From assembly GCF_002699985.1 (NCBI RefSeq), contig NZ_LKBT01000002.1:62001-126000 (forward strand): a stretch of 64,000 bases of DNA, written 5' to 3'. The translations under genes were made by a program, and so were the position numbers. This DNA comes from Pseudomonas sp. ICMP 561 (lineage in GTDB: Bacteria > Pseudomonadota > Gammaproteobacteria > Pseudomonadales > Pseudomonadaceae). Positions 16,411 through 24,246 of this stretch are shown one piece after another. The notes beneath the pieces were generated by a model. It was not told where the DNA came from and searched no databases. It worked only from the letters and a program-made list of their open reading frames with translations. Each line of letters starts with the position of its first letter. The stretch's first letter is position 1.

Positions 16411-17709
16411 ATGATGAATACCTTGTTCCAGACTGCACGCAATTTTCTGAACTCAAGCGCCTTTCCTGTAGAAGTGCGCTCCTATAAAGCAAAATATAAA
16501 TCACTGAATAAACGGGGGAGCTGTTGGAGCGAGTGGGCGGCAATCCGACTTGCCCGCGAACCAATCGACTCGGTAGGTCAGACGCACCGCGCTATCGTTC
16601 TTCGCGGGCAAGCCTCGCTCCAACAGTCCAATGTTTGTTTCGCGACAGCGGGGTGCCTGGGACACAGCGCTGCCTCCCACATTAAATCGAGTTTGCCGCG
16701 CAGCTGCGGGGCGCCTTGGAGACTGGGCGGCTCCTGCAGAGTATTGTTTCTGCTTGCTCTGTTATTTACCCCCGCCACCAGCTTCGCAATGATCTGCAAA
16801 ACCCAGGGCGCAGGGGAAACGGTGGTTCGTGGCGATCTGGACAGCAGCGTGGCTATCCCGGCCAGCGCGCCCGACGGAGATATTGTCTGGCGTTCTGAAC
16901 GGATGGACCTTCAGGTCGAGTGCATCAAGGACAGCGAGCTATCAGCGCAGGAGGAAATTTTCCTCTACCTCAACCCGGACAACCTGAAGATAGGCCAGGG
17001 CATTCGCGCCGGTCTCACGTTGGCGGGAGTCGATCATTCGCAGAGCAGCGGGCGAATCAGTACCGGCCAGTACCTGCCTGTTTGTCACGAAGGCGCGGAG
17101 AACATCGGTGCCTGCCCCAAGGCCCGATTCAATCTCGCGTTTTCCGTGTTCATTCAGAAGTTCGGGCCGACCCCTCATTCCGGTATCGCCAGTGATCTGC
17201 TTGATTACCGGTTATTCCAGCTCGACAGTGGCAAGGGGCTTAATCCTCTGCCGGATCACAGCCTCAGTTACCGCATCAATAACCTGAACGGGCTGCGCTT
17301 TGTGGCGTGTGATGCACAGTTGCAGGTGGTGCCTGAAACCCTGGATTTCGGCCACATAGGCATTCAGCAGGTTGCGGTGGGCAAGGTCATTGAGCGCCGT
17401 CCGTTTTCGCTCGTCACCCGACGCACCTGTGATTCGCCGTTCAGCCTGGGCGCGCGCTTCAAGCCAGTCAGTGGCAGGTTGTCTGGGGACTACCTGATCC
17501 CTGCAGCCAACGACGGTGTCGGTATCCGCATTTTGAAAGCCCGAGATGATTCGGTGTTGAGCTACAACGAACCTTTTCATCTTGCCGATCTGCTTAACGA
17601 TACCCAGGCGGCCACTGTCGACTTCAATGCCGAGCTGGTCTGGCAGAAAAACAACCCCCAAGCCGGGCCATTCGAGGCCGAAGTAATGGTCGATCTGTTC
17701 TACAAGTAG
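16411..17709 (+). CDS. Fimbrial tip adhesin-like protein, REP element inside frame
   Basis: A 432-residue open frame. Residues about 110-432 look like a secreted fimbrial tip protein: signal-like core VLFLLALLFTPATSFA, then MICKTQGAGETVV, paired cysteines, and a pilin-like C-terminal domain (from about VETLDFG) ending VDLFYK with the penultimate Tyr. The first ATG (16411) directly follows the chaperone stop and has an AGGA site. However, the first 110 codons run through a family B REP element (16521-16626) that puts the signal sequence far from the N terminus. Either translation starts late (TTG at 16693 is in frame) or the REP insertion has altered export. The operon position fits CupB6-type adhesins. 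Confidence 0.72.
   Translation: MMNTLFQTARNFLNSSAFPVEVRSYKAKYKSLNKRGSCWSEWAAIRLAREPIDSVGQTHRAIVLRGQASLQQSNVCFATAGCLGHSAASHIKSSLPRSCGAPWRLGGSCRVLFLLALLFTPATSFAMICKTQGAGETVVRGDLDSSVAIPASAPDGDIVWRSERMDLQVECIKDSELSAQEEIFLYLNPDNLKIGQGIRAGLTLAGVDHSQSSGRISTGQYLPVCHEGAENIGACPKARFNLAFSVFIQKFGPTPHSGIASDLLDYRLFQLDSGKGLNPLPDHSLSYRINNLNGLRFVACDAQLQVVPETLDFGHIGIQQVAVGKVIERRPFSLVTRRTCDSPFSLGARFKPVSGRLSGDYLIPAANDGVGIRILKARDDSVLSYNEPFHLADLLNDTQAATVDFNAELVWQKNNPQAGPFEAEVMVDLFYK
16521..16626. repeat. REP doublet, family B, within the adhesin frame
   Basis: Starts CTGTTGGAGCGAG and ends CAAGCCTCGCTCCAACAG. Read on the minus strand it matches the copy at 6032-6123 (same centre, GAACGATxxCGCGGTGCG), with a short extra sequence in one arm. 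It lies in frame between the adhesin's first ATG and its signal-peptide-like segment. Confidence 0.88.
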
Positions 17710-17811
17710 CTTCAGCCGATGAGAGGCTTGGCCCGGTGCAGGCGGAGGGCAAATGATTCAGGTATGCTGCGCGACCTTTCGACGACTGATTGCCAATTTC
17801 TGGAGCTTTTC

Positions 17812-18036
17812 ATGACTTCTACTGACTCAACACCGGCTCCTGAAACCGTCGTCGCCGAGGATTCGGCTGCGGATAAGAAAGCACCGATCCCTGCGTTCAG
17901 CTTCCCTTTCAAGCCCGCTGACTTCGCGCAATCGAAAAAAGACGAGCCCTGGTATCAGAAGTCGAACAAGCACGGGCACAACAAAACCCCGGGCGCCGCT
18001 CCCCACGGAACGCGCAAGTCGATGGGCAAGCGATAA
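17812..18036 (+). CDS. Small hydrophilic protein, function unknown
   Basis: A 74-residue soluble protein, MTSTDSTPAPETVVAEDSAA at the start and a strongly basic tail (GTRKSMGKR). The middle holds AFSFPFKPADFAQSKKDEPWYQKSNKHGHNK. A Pro/Ala/Glu-rich N-terminal third suggests disorder. There is no signal peptide or membrane segment. A GGAG site seven bases before the ATG at 17812 supports the start; the frame is open further upstream but without a good site. It lies alone between the adhesin and a REP cluster. The composition (acidic head, basic tail) could suit nucleic-acid or ribosome contact, which is only a guess. Confidence 0.72.
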   Translation: MTSTDSTPAPETVVAEDSAADKKAPIPAFSFPFKPADFAQSKKDEPWYQKSNKHGHNKTPGAAPHGTRKSMGKR

Positions 18037-18109
18037 GCAGGATTAAATCATCTGGCCTGGAATGAGATTAATCGTGGGAGATTCCATGGTTGTCTTCAAG
18101 CTTGGTCTT

Positions 18110-18200
18110 GTAGGACCGGCTTTAGCCGGGAGAGCGGTATTTTTGACGAAGAAAATTTAGCGAATGTACCGACGTCCTCCCGGCTAAAGCCGGTCCTACG
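18110..18200. repeat. REPIN, family A
   Basis: GTAGGACCGGCTTTAGCCGG and its complement enclose about 45 bases. It is the first of two family A elements in the 440-base gap 18037-18476, which has no gene. The bases between them hold GAATTTATTCGCGAAGAGG and TTCGCGAATGAATTCGC, parts of another dispersed repeat also seen near 1935 and 42070. Confidence 0.9.
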
Positions 18201-18314
18201 GGATTGTGGAACCTGTGGGAATTTATTCGCGAAGAGGTCGGTGATTCCATTGCATATCCACAAATTGGAAAACCTTGTTCGCGAATGAATTCGCACACAG
18301 CTCCTGCGCCATTT

Positions 18315-18404
18315 CGTAGGACCGGCTTTAGCCGGGAGGACGTCAGTACATCCGCTAAACATCCATCGCAGAAATACTGCCCTCCCGGCTAAAGCCGGTC
18401 CTAC
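18315..18404. repeat. REPIN, family A
   Basis: Second family A inverted pair in this gap, same arms as 18110-18200. A 27-base sequence following it (18430-18456, starting GCAGGCCAACATAGAA) recurs at 42109-42135 beside another REP-like remnant. Confidence 0.9.
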
Positions 18405-18476
18405 AAGGTCAATAGCGCATGAGCAAGCTGCAGGCCAACATAGAATCTTCCACAGATACTTCGCCCGTCAGGACTA

Positions 18477-19229
18477 TCAACTCGCCTGCAGCGGTATGAA
18501 CATGTAACCCGCAGGCTCGCCCGTCGCCAGTTCGGCCCCAGCCACATTCAGTGTCTCGATCACGGCGTCGCCTGCCACATGAAAGGTCCAGCCATTGCTT
18601 GTCGGGGCCGCATCGGTGTTGTCCACCAGGTCCATGACAGCAGTGGCAAAGGCATCCATATCCGGTAAGTACGCAACGAACCCATTGCCTTTCAAGGCCG
18701 TGACGCGAATCCCCAGCCGTTGGCAGATCGCCTCTTTGGCACCGATGTCTTCCCGGTCAGCCTGGCGAGACTGCTCAATCAGGCGGCTGAGTTCGGTATC
18801 GACCAACTGGCCGCCGACGATCAAATCCGGTCCTTGCTCCCATGCCTCGGGCGGACAGTCCTTGGCCTCTGGGCGTAGTGGAATGTGCGGGTTGATTTCC
18901 ATCGGGTAGATACGGCATACCAGCGGGCGCCGCTCATAAATGCCGCAGCGATTGTCTGCGTCAAGATTCCGGCAAGGTCCTTTGTTATAGGCCGCGAAAG
19001 TGATCGCGACCTGCGCCTGGGTCACACCACTCTGGACCAGCGTCGAGCGGCGTGTCGCGTGGGTCAACTGACCCTCTGGCAAGCCGTAGCCATCAGCCAG
19101 AAATGCCTCGATCAGGATGATCAGCGAACCGCCGTCAGCCGCCCATTGCAGGGATTCCCCGAGAGTGAGTGGCACATGATGGTCGCTGCAGCAGCGGCCG
19201 CAACCGGTGCAAGAGTATCGCGTATTCAT
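18477..19229 (-). CDS. YkgJ-family cysteine-cluster protein
   Basis: A 250-residue cytoplasmic protein. The N terminus carries the CxxCxxCC cluster (SCTGCGRCCSDH) and further cysteines follow in KGPCRNLDADNRCGIYERRPLVCRIYPM. Together these are the PF03692-type zinc- or iron-chelating signature (Fe-S oxidoreductase-like). The C-terminal half (about 150-250) has no recognised motif. The start ATG at 19229 is the only one ahead of the cluster. The family's role is unresolved; metal binding is well supported by the motif. It stands alone, with REP elements downstream. Confidence 0.85.
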   Translation of the reverse strand: MNTRYSCTGCGRCCSDHHVPLTLGESLQWAADGGSLIILIEAFLADGYGLPEGQLTHATRRSTLVQSGVTQAQVAITFAAYNKGPCRNLDADNRCGIYERRPLVCRIYPMEINPHIPLRPEAKDCPPEAWEQGPDLIVGGQLVDTELSRLIEQSRQADREDIGAKEAICQRLGIRVTALKGNGFVAYLPDMDAFATAVMDLVDNTDAAPTSNGWTFHVAGDAVIETLNVAGAELATGEPAGYMFIPLQAS

Positions 19230-19335
19230 TGCAATAAAGGTCCGTCATGACAGACGTCGAACGCGACAGAAACCAGACCTGCCGGAACGACTGAGACGGT
19301 GTTCGAAGCAAGTTGTGAGCCAGCGAGCGCGATGC

Positions 19336-19656
19336 TTACTTTTTCACAGTGGCGGGAAGCTCGGTCCACTCACTGACCGTGGCTTTCTTGCTCGTTCGGT
19401 TGTAAAGGCACAGCTCGGCTCCGGGCTGGTTTTTCATATGCGGCTGTGGGTAACGGCCTCTGAGCATGAGCGCTTCGTACCCGACATGGTCGTCAAACCC
19501 CGCCTTGCCGACAGCGCGCACTTCTTTGAGCTGGCTGGCTTTCATGCAACTGTCGATAACCGCTTTGTCCAGTGCCTTCCAGGCGTCTGTGCTGGAAGCA
19601 TTGGCCTGGCTGGCGAGTGTCGCCGAGGCGATCAGCAGGAAGGTGGACGCTTTCAT
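19336..19656 (-). CDS. Small periplasmic protein, function unknown
   Basis: A 106-residue exported protein. It has a standard signal peptide (MKASTFLLIASATLASQANA, cleavage before SSTDAW) and a mature chain of about 86 residues with two cysteines (in VIDSCMKAS and AELCLYNRT) that could form a disulfide. No family is recognised. A GGAG site nine bases upstream fixes the ATG at 19656; the much longer open frame upstream has no coding character. It is followed at higher coordinates by the GNAT and cheV genes in the same direction, but a 43-base gap leaves operon membership open. Confidence 0.75.
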   Translation of the reverse strand: MKASTFLLIASATLASQANASSTDAWKALDKAVIDSCMKASQLKEVRAVGKAGFDDHVGYEALMLRGRYPQPHMKNQPGAELCLYNRTSKKATVSEWTELPATVKK

Positions 19657-19699
19657 TGTCGTTCTCCATGAACATCGATTGATGATGGAGTATGCCAGA

Positions 19700-20206
19700 T
19701 CAGACCTGATCGGTTTCCTGGCGCTGGACGTAGCGCATGCCTGCCTTCTCATACAGGCAGCGCGCGGCCAGATTATTCTCCATGACCTTGAGGTCCACCC
19801 AGGCTTCGCCTCGCTGCCGAAAAATGTTGAATACATGGTTGAGCAACTGAAGCGCCAGGCCTTGATTTCTGGCGCGGGGGTGTACGACCAGATCCTTGAT
19901 GAAGGCGCTGGTCCAGCCCTGAATCAGCCCGACCATTCCTTGCTCATCCCGGAGGGCAAAGCACAGCGTCGGATCGTATTCGGGATCGGTTCGCCAGTCG
20001 TTTACCCAGTCTTGATACTCGGGCATCCGTATATCGTCGGCATGCCCCTGCAACAACAGAGCGTGAGCTTCCGGGGCGTCTTCGAAGGTGAACGGCGTGA
20101 TCTGGATATGACCGGGCCATGCTTGTGCCGGGGCCAGATTTCCCAGATCACGGCGCATCAGCCACCAATGCCGGTCTGAACCGCCGAGGCGGTCCATCAC
20201 ACTCAT
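19700..20206 (-). CDS. GNAT-family N-acetyltransferase
   Basis: A 168-residue acetyl-CoA-dependent acetyltransferase. The motif A region FIKDLVVHPRARNQGLALQL gives the pyrophosphate-binding RxxGxA-like loop (RARNQGLA), preceded by beta-4 and followed by NNLAARCLYEKAGM, the typical motif B. The N-terminal 30 residues (DRHWWLMRRDLGNL) are extra. Substrate unknown. The start overlaps the cheV stop by four bases (20203-20206), so it is co-translated with the chemotaxis coupling protein. A signalling link is only suggested by that coupling. Confidence 0.85.
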   Translation of the reverse strand: MSVMDRLGGSDRHWWLMRRDLGNLAPAQAWPGHIQITPFTFEDAPEAHALLLQGHADDIRMPEYQDWVNDWRTDPEYDPTLCFALRDEQGMVGLIQGWTSAFIKDLVVHPRARNQGLALQLLNHVFNIFRQRGEAWVDLKVMENNLAARCLYEKAGMRYVQRQETDQV

Positions 20207-21102
20207 GCGCCTTGAGCCTTGACCGCGCGTGCAGCGACGATCAGGCAGCGGGTCAACTCAGGTGACGAAAACTTGGTCAACACCGCGTTGGCCCCTGCAA
20301 GCCTGGCTTTCTCACTGTTCATGGCGCTGTCGAGCGACGTGTGCAGCAGGATATACAGGTCTTGATAGTCAGGCGTTTCACGCAGTGTGCGGGTCAAGGC
20401 GTAGCCGTCCATCTCGGACATTTCGATGTCCGAAACCAGCACGTTGATCTGCGCAGGAGAACCCTGGAGTTCGAGCAAAACGTCAATGGCCTCCTTGGCG
20501 CTGCGGGCCGTGTGGCAATCGATACCCAGATTGCGCAGTGTGAGCAGCGATTGCTGCAGCGCCACCTGGCTGTCATCGACTACCAGAATGCGGGTGGCAG
20601 CCAGCAGTTCAGCTTCTTCCATGGTCAGCGCATCCGGCTGTGCAACGATCTGCGCCGGGGCGATACCGTGGATGACTTTTTCGATATCCAGTACCTGCAC
20701 CAGCGTGCCATCGACCTGAGTGACACCGGTGATGAACGATCTGCCGTTGGCACCAAAGGGCGGTGGGCGGATATCAGTCGTCAGGCAATGCACGATCTTG
20801 CTGACGGCCTGAACATGCAGCCCCTGTTTCGAACGACTGACGTCAGTAACGATCAGGCAGCCGCCATCCGGGTCGACCAAAGGTCTTTCACCAATGGCCC
20901 GGCTCAAGTCGATCACCGACAGCGAAGCTCCTCGCAGCGTGGCGACGCCTTTGACGTGCGGGTGCGATTCGGGAAGTCGTGTCAGGGCAGGGCAGGGGAT
21001 GATTTCGCTGACTTTCAGCAGGTTGATCGCCATCAACTTGCCGCTGCGTAATGTGAACAGCAGCAGCGAAAGGGAATCTGCTCGGACGTTCTTGGTGGAC
21101 AT
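20203..21102 (-). CDS. cheV: Chemotaxis coupling protein CheV
   Basis: A 299-residue hybrid of a CheW-like coupling domain (about 8-150; GVATLRGASLSVIDLSRAIG) and a C-terminal receiver domain (about 170-295; RILVVDDSQVALQ, phosphoacceptor D225 in VLVSDIEMSEMDGY, T near LLHTS, K in LTKFSS). It joins chemoreceptors to the CheA kinase and is itself phosphorylated for adaptation. A good ribosome site (AGAAGG) lies seven bases before the ATG. Pseudomonads carry several CheV proteins. This one is distant from a che cluster and is co-transcribed with the GNAT gene. Confidence 0.9.
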   Translation of the reverse strand: MSTKNVRADSLSLLLFTLRSGKLMAINLLKVSEIIPCPALTRLPESHPHVKGVATLRGASLSVIDLSRAIGERPLVDPDGGCLIVTDVSRSKQGLHVQAVSKIVHCLTTDIRPPPFGANGRSFITGVTQVDGTLVQVLDIEKVIHGIAPAQIVAQPDALTMEEAELLAATRILVVDDSQVALQQSLLTLRNLGIDCHTARSAKEAIDVLLELQGSPAQINVLVSDIEMSEMDGYALTRTLRETPDYQDLYILLHTSLDSAMNSEKARLAGANAVLTKFSSPELTRCLIVAARAVKAQGA

Positions 21103-21271
21103 ATAAAACCTTCTGGCAATAAAAGTTTTGCCGCAGTAAGCAGCAAATAGCCTTCTCTGGACAGGTTATCGACCCGGTACAGGCACGCTTGAGGGTTTTT
21201 TGTGCGCTAACCGGATTTGCCTGATCCAGTCGACATGTCGACAGCGGACTGGATGAAGCTCACAGCGATGA

Positions 21272-21327
21272 GTCATTAAGACCTCGTGTAGTCATAATGA
21301 CCGCTTTTCTTTTGGAGTCTATTTGAC
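21272..21327 (+). promoter_or_regulatory. Three GT-N7-AC elements, candidate NorR/FhpR enhancer
   Basis: GTCATTAAGAC (21272-21282), GTCATAATGAC (21291-21301) and GTCTATTTGAC (21317-21327) each fit the GT-N7-AC core bound by NorR. Three copies close together upstream of a sigma-54-like promoter reproduce the known E. coli norVW enhancer plan, and P. aeruginosa fhp is controlled by the NorR-like FhpR. No regulator gene is adjacent. Confidence 0.6.
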
Positions 21328-21367
21328 TAATAACCGCTAACTCATTGATTTTAAAGGTCTGAAATTT

Positions 21368-21383
21368 TGGCATGGTTTCTGAT
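21368..21383 (+). promoter_or_regulatory. Sigma-54-like promoter of hmp (imperfect)
   Basis: TGGCATGGTTTCTGAT has the -24 GG and the right ten-base spacing but GA in place of the -12 GC. It lies about 45 bases before the hmp ATG and downstream of three GT-N7-AC elements. Confidence 0.45.
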
Positions 21384-21428
21384 ACGGCATGAGTACTTTT
21401 TTCAACGCCTTTCTGCAAGGAGTACATC

Positions 21429-22610
21429 ATGTTGACCGCCTCGGATCGCGCCATTGTCAAAGCCACCGTCCCACTGCTGGAAAGCGGGGGCGAAACATTA
21501 ACAACTCACTTCTACAAGAAGATGCTCGATGAGTATCCACAAGTCAGGCCGCTGTTCAATCCAGCGCATCAGGCCAGTGGCGATCAGCCCAGAGCTCTGG
21601 CCAATGGTTTGCTGATGTATGCCCGGCACATTGATGAACTGGAACAGTTGGGTGGCTTGCTGACAAAAATAATCAACAAGCACGTCGCCCTGCAAATCCT
21701 GCCGGAGCACTACCCGATTGTCGGTCGTTGCTTGCTGAGTGCTATCCGCGAGGTGCTGGGTGATGTGGTCGCCACTGAAGAGGTGCTGCAGGCCTGGGGT
21801 CGTGCCTATCAACAACTCGCGGATGTGCTGATTGGCGCCGAGCACGCAATCTATGAAGAAAAGGCGCAGGCCCCTGGCGGCTGGCGTGGTACGCGTGAAT
21901 TCACGCTGGCAGCCAAAGTCGCTGAAAGCTCGGAGATCACCTCGTTCTACCTGCGGCCCGCAGACGGTGGACAGATACTGGATTTCGCGCCGGGCCAGTA
22001 CATCGGCGTGCAATTGCAGATCGCCGATGAGGAGGTGCGCCGTAACTATTCGCTGTCAGCGGTGGCGGGTGATAACCAGTACCGGATCAGCGTTAAACGC
22101 GAGCCTCGCGGTAAGGTTTCCAACTATCTGCATGATCAGTTGCAAGTGGGCGACAGCCTGCACCTGTTTCCACCCTCGGGCGAGTTCACCCTGACAGCCA
22201 GCGACAAGCCGCTGGTGTTGATCAGCGGGGGAGTGGGCATCACCCCAACCCTGGCGATGCTCGAAGCTGCACTCACAACACCGCGTCCGGTGCATTTCAT
22301 CCACTGCGCCCGCAACGGTGGCGTGCATGCCTTTCGCGACTGGGTTGACGGGCTGGCGGTCAGGCATCCGCAACTCAAACGCTTTTACTGCTACGCCGAA
22401 GATGACGGTGTCAGCCCGGCGGCAGATGCACTTGGCCTGCTTGATCAATCGCGCCTGGAGCAGTGGTTGCCCGAGGAGCGAGATCTGGATGCGTACTTCC
22501 TCGGCCCCAAGGCTTTCATGAAGGTCATCAAACGTCAGCTCAAAATCGCCGGAGTGCCGGAAAAGCAAAGTCGCTTCGAGTTTTTTGGTCCGGCTTGTGC
22601 GTTGGAGTGA
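21429..22610 (+). CDS. hmp: Flavohemoglobin nitric oxide dioxygenase
   Basis: A 393-residue enzyme that turns NO and O2 into nitrate using NAD(P)H, protecting the cytoplasm from nitrosative stress. The globin domain (1-140) has the proximal His85 (NKHVALQ), distal Tyr29 and Gln53. The FAD domain (about 150-260) has RNYSLS, and the NAD domain (about 265-393) has LISGGVGITPTLAML and ends SRFEFFGPACALE. All key residues match E. coli Hmp, and the length is standard. AAGGAG lies nine bases before the ATG. The 326-base gap upstream carries three GT-N7-AC sites and a sigma-54-like promoter, pointing to a NO-sensing activator. It is called fhp in P. aeruginosa. Confidence 0.95.
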   Translation: MLTASDRAIVKATVPLLESGGETLTTHFYKKMLDEYPQVRPLFNPAHQASGDQPRALANGLLMYARHIDELEQLGGLLTKIINKHVALQILPEHYPIVGRCLLSAIREVLGDVVATEEVLQAWGRAYQQLADVLIGAEHAIYEEKAQAPGGWRGTREFTLAAKVAESSEITSFYLRPADGGQILDFAPGQYIGVQLQIADEEVRRNYSLSAVAGDNQYRISVKREPRGKVSNYLHDQLQVGDSLHLFPPSGEFTLTASDKPLVLISGGVGITPTLAMLEAALTTPRPVHFIHCARNGGVHAFRDWVDGLAVRHPQLKRFYCYAEDDGVSPAADALGLLDQSRLEQWLPEERDLDAYFLGPKAFMKVIKRQLKIAGVPEKQSRFEFFGPACALE

Positions 22611-22613
22611 GGT

Positions 22614-23030
22614 GCGACAAATAGTCGCGCTCTTCTATATATAGAAGAGGGGCTCCCGAGGAATGCGTTTTCCTCAAGCATGGCTGCCGCCGATAAGCAA
22701 AATATGTTCCGTTTGCTTTCTGTAGGAGCTGGCGGAGGCTGCGATAGCGTGCTGCCTGACACACCGCTATCGCAGCCTCCGGCAGCTCCTATAGGGGTGG
22801 CCCGATGCTATGCGCTGCGACAAATAGTCGCATCCCTCTATATATAGAAGGATGCGGTTTGTCCCGATTTGGTCTTTGAATGGAGATGCGTTTTCTGTAG
22901 GAGCTGCCGAAGGCTGCGATAGCGTACTGCCTGACACTCCGCTATCGCAGCCTTCGGCAGCTCCTACAGGGGTGGACCGATGCTACCGGCTGCGACAAAT
23001 AGCCGCATCCTTCTATATATAGAAGGATGC
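22614..23030. repeat. Tandem composite palindrome array after hmp
   Basis: Three units begin at 22614, 22817 and 22992. Each has a small hairpin GCGAC-AAATA-G(T/C)CGC followed by a palindrome centred on CTATATATAG. The third palindrome (23005-23030, arm GCATCCTTCTATA) is perfect over 26 bases. Between the units sit two family C REP doublets (22720-22794 and 22895-22969, arms CTGTAGGAGCTGCCGAAGGC, the first diverged). The array starts four bases after the hmp stop, and 23031-23269 holds only the dsbB promoter region. Confidence 0.85.
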
Positions 23031-23269
23031 TGTTCGTCCTGCGCAATGCAGTTGCTCATGCACTGAACTGGCGCAACCAACACCACCGGGCGGCCAAATA
23101 TGCCCATATGGCGGGTACAGGCTTGAGTTGTCTGTCACGGACCATGATTATCGCGAGCGATCAGGGCGTTGAGCCTTTACAATCCGGTGTCTGCCCTCGG
23201 GGTGCTGGCATCAAGTCCCCCGGCATTGATCGAACGGTCCCAATGGACACCCTTTCGAAAGGTAAGTGA

Positions 23270-23794
23270 ATGAGCGACAACATGTTGTACCTAAAACGCG
23301 AGAAGCGCTTTCTGGTCCTGCTGGGCGTTATCTGCCTGGCGCTGATCGGCGGGGCGCTGTACATGCAGATCGTATTGGGCGAGGCGCCTTGCCCGCTGTG
23401 CATCCTGCAACGATATGCGCTGCTGTTCATCGCCATCTTCGCCTTCATCGGCGCGGCCATGCCGGGCCGCCGCAGCATCACTGCGCTGGAAACACTGGTA
23501 GTGCTCAGCGCAATAGGCGGGATTGTTGCCGCAGGCCGCCATGTCTACATCCTTTCGCATCCTACCGAGAGCTGTGGCATCGATGTGCTGCAACCGATTG
23601 TCGACGGCCTGCCTCTGGCCTCGATGTTCCCGATCGGGTTCCAGGTCAGTGGGTTCTGCACGACCCCTTATCCGCCAGTCCTCGGATTGTCACTCGCGCA
23701 GTGGGCTCTGGTCGCGTTCGTTTTGACCGTCGTACTGGTGCCGATCGGCATCATTCGTAACCGTCGGAAATACCGCGGGCTACAGGGCCTGTAA
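23270..23794 (+). CDS. dsbB: Disulfide bond formation protein B
   Basis: A 174-residue inner-membrane oxidase that regenerates DsbA and passes electrons to ubiquinone. Four membrane segments are visible (about 15-33, 48-64, 72-90, 143-163). The first periplasmic loop has C41-P-L-C44, and the second has C102 (ESCGID) and C130 (GFCTT), the two catalytic pairs of the family. The Arg after the CxxC (QRYA) is the quinone-site residue. A strong terminator follows directly, so it is separate from the cyo operon downstream. Its position next to cyoABCDE links it by quinone use. Confidence 0.93.
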   Translation: MSDNMLYLKREKRFLVLLGVICLALIGGALYMQIVLGEAPCPLCILQRYALLFIAIFAFIGAAMPGRRSITALETLVVLSAIGGIVAAGRHVYILSHPTESCGIDVLQPIVDGLPLASMFPIGFQVSGFCTTPYPPVLGLSLAQWALVAFVLTVVLVPIGIIRNRRKYRGLQGL

Positions 23795-23796
23795 GG

Positions 23797-23828
23797 AAAA
23801 AATGCCCCTACGGAAAGGGGTATTTTTT
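23797..23828 (+). terminator. Terminator of dsbB
   Basis: AAAAAATGCCCCT pairs with AGGGGTATTTTTT around an ACGGA loop, three bases after the stop codon. The remaining gap 23829-24246 holds the cyo promoter and leader, including a CCAACAC/GTGTTGG hairpin near 24168-24193; no gene is supported there. Confidence 0.92.
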
Positions 23829-24246
23829 GTGAAAAATTCGTGAGCTGTTTGTCGATTTTTACAGATCCTGATACAAACTGTTGCTAAAAAAAACATAGTC
23901 ATTAAATTTCTAGATATCTACAATCCCCGCACTTGCCCCGCTGGCTTACCCAGTGATGAGCATTTTCGAGGTCAAAAAGCGCCTTTTGCGCAGGCTGTGC
24001 CGTAGTGCCAGTCGGACTCTGAAGTACCATGAATGCATGCACCAAAGGGAGTTGGCCCGTATTCCGGGCGTGATGCCACGCATTCGAACAAGAAATTAAA
24101 GATAAATATGGATTTGTCGTTACGCTTTGCATGCGTCGTGACAGGCTTTGTTCAATCCAAAAAATATGCCAACACGGCAGGTTTCGGTGTTGGCGGTCGA
24201 AAACCAATTGCACCCGCAAGCTGCTTTTGCTTTTAGAGGTCGTGAG

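Noticed and set aside
22614..23030. CRISPR-like array
   Set aside because: Only three units with spacers that are REP elements, irregular spacing and no cas genes; palindromic units fit a repeat array better.
23027..23269. 80-residue open frame upstream of dsbB
   Set aside because: Starts inside the palindrome array, no ribosome site; region is promoter.
24087..24094. Crc/Hfq CA motif (AACAAGAA) for cyo
   Set aside because: It lies about 150 bases before cyoA, away from the ribosome site where such control normally acts.
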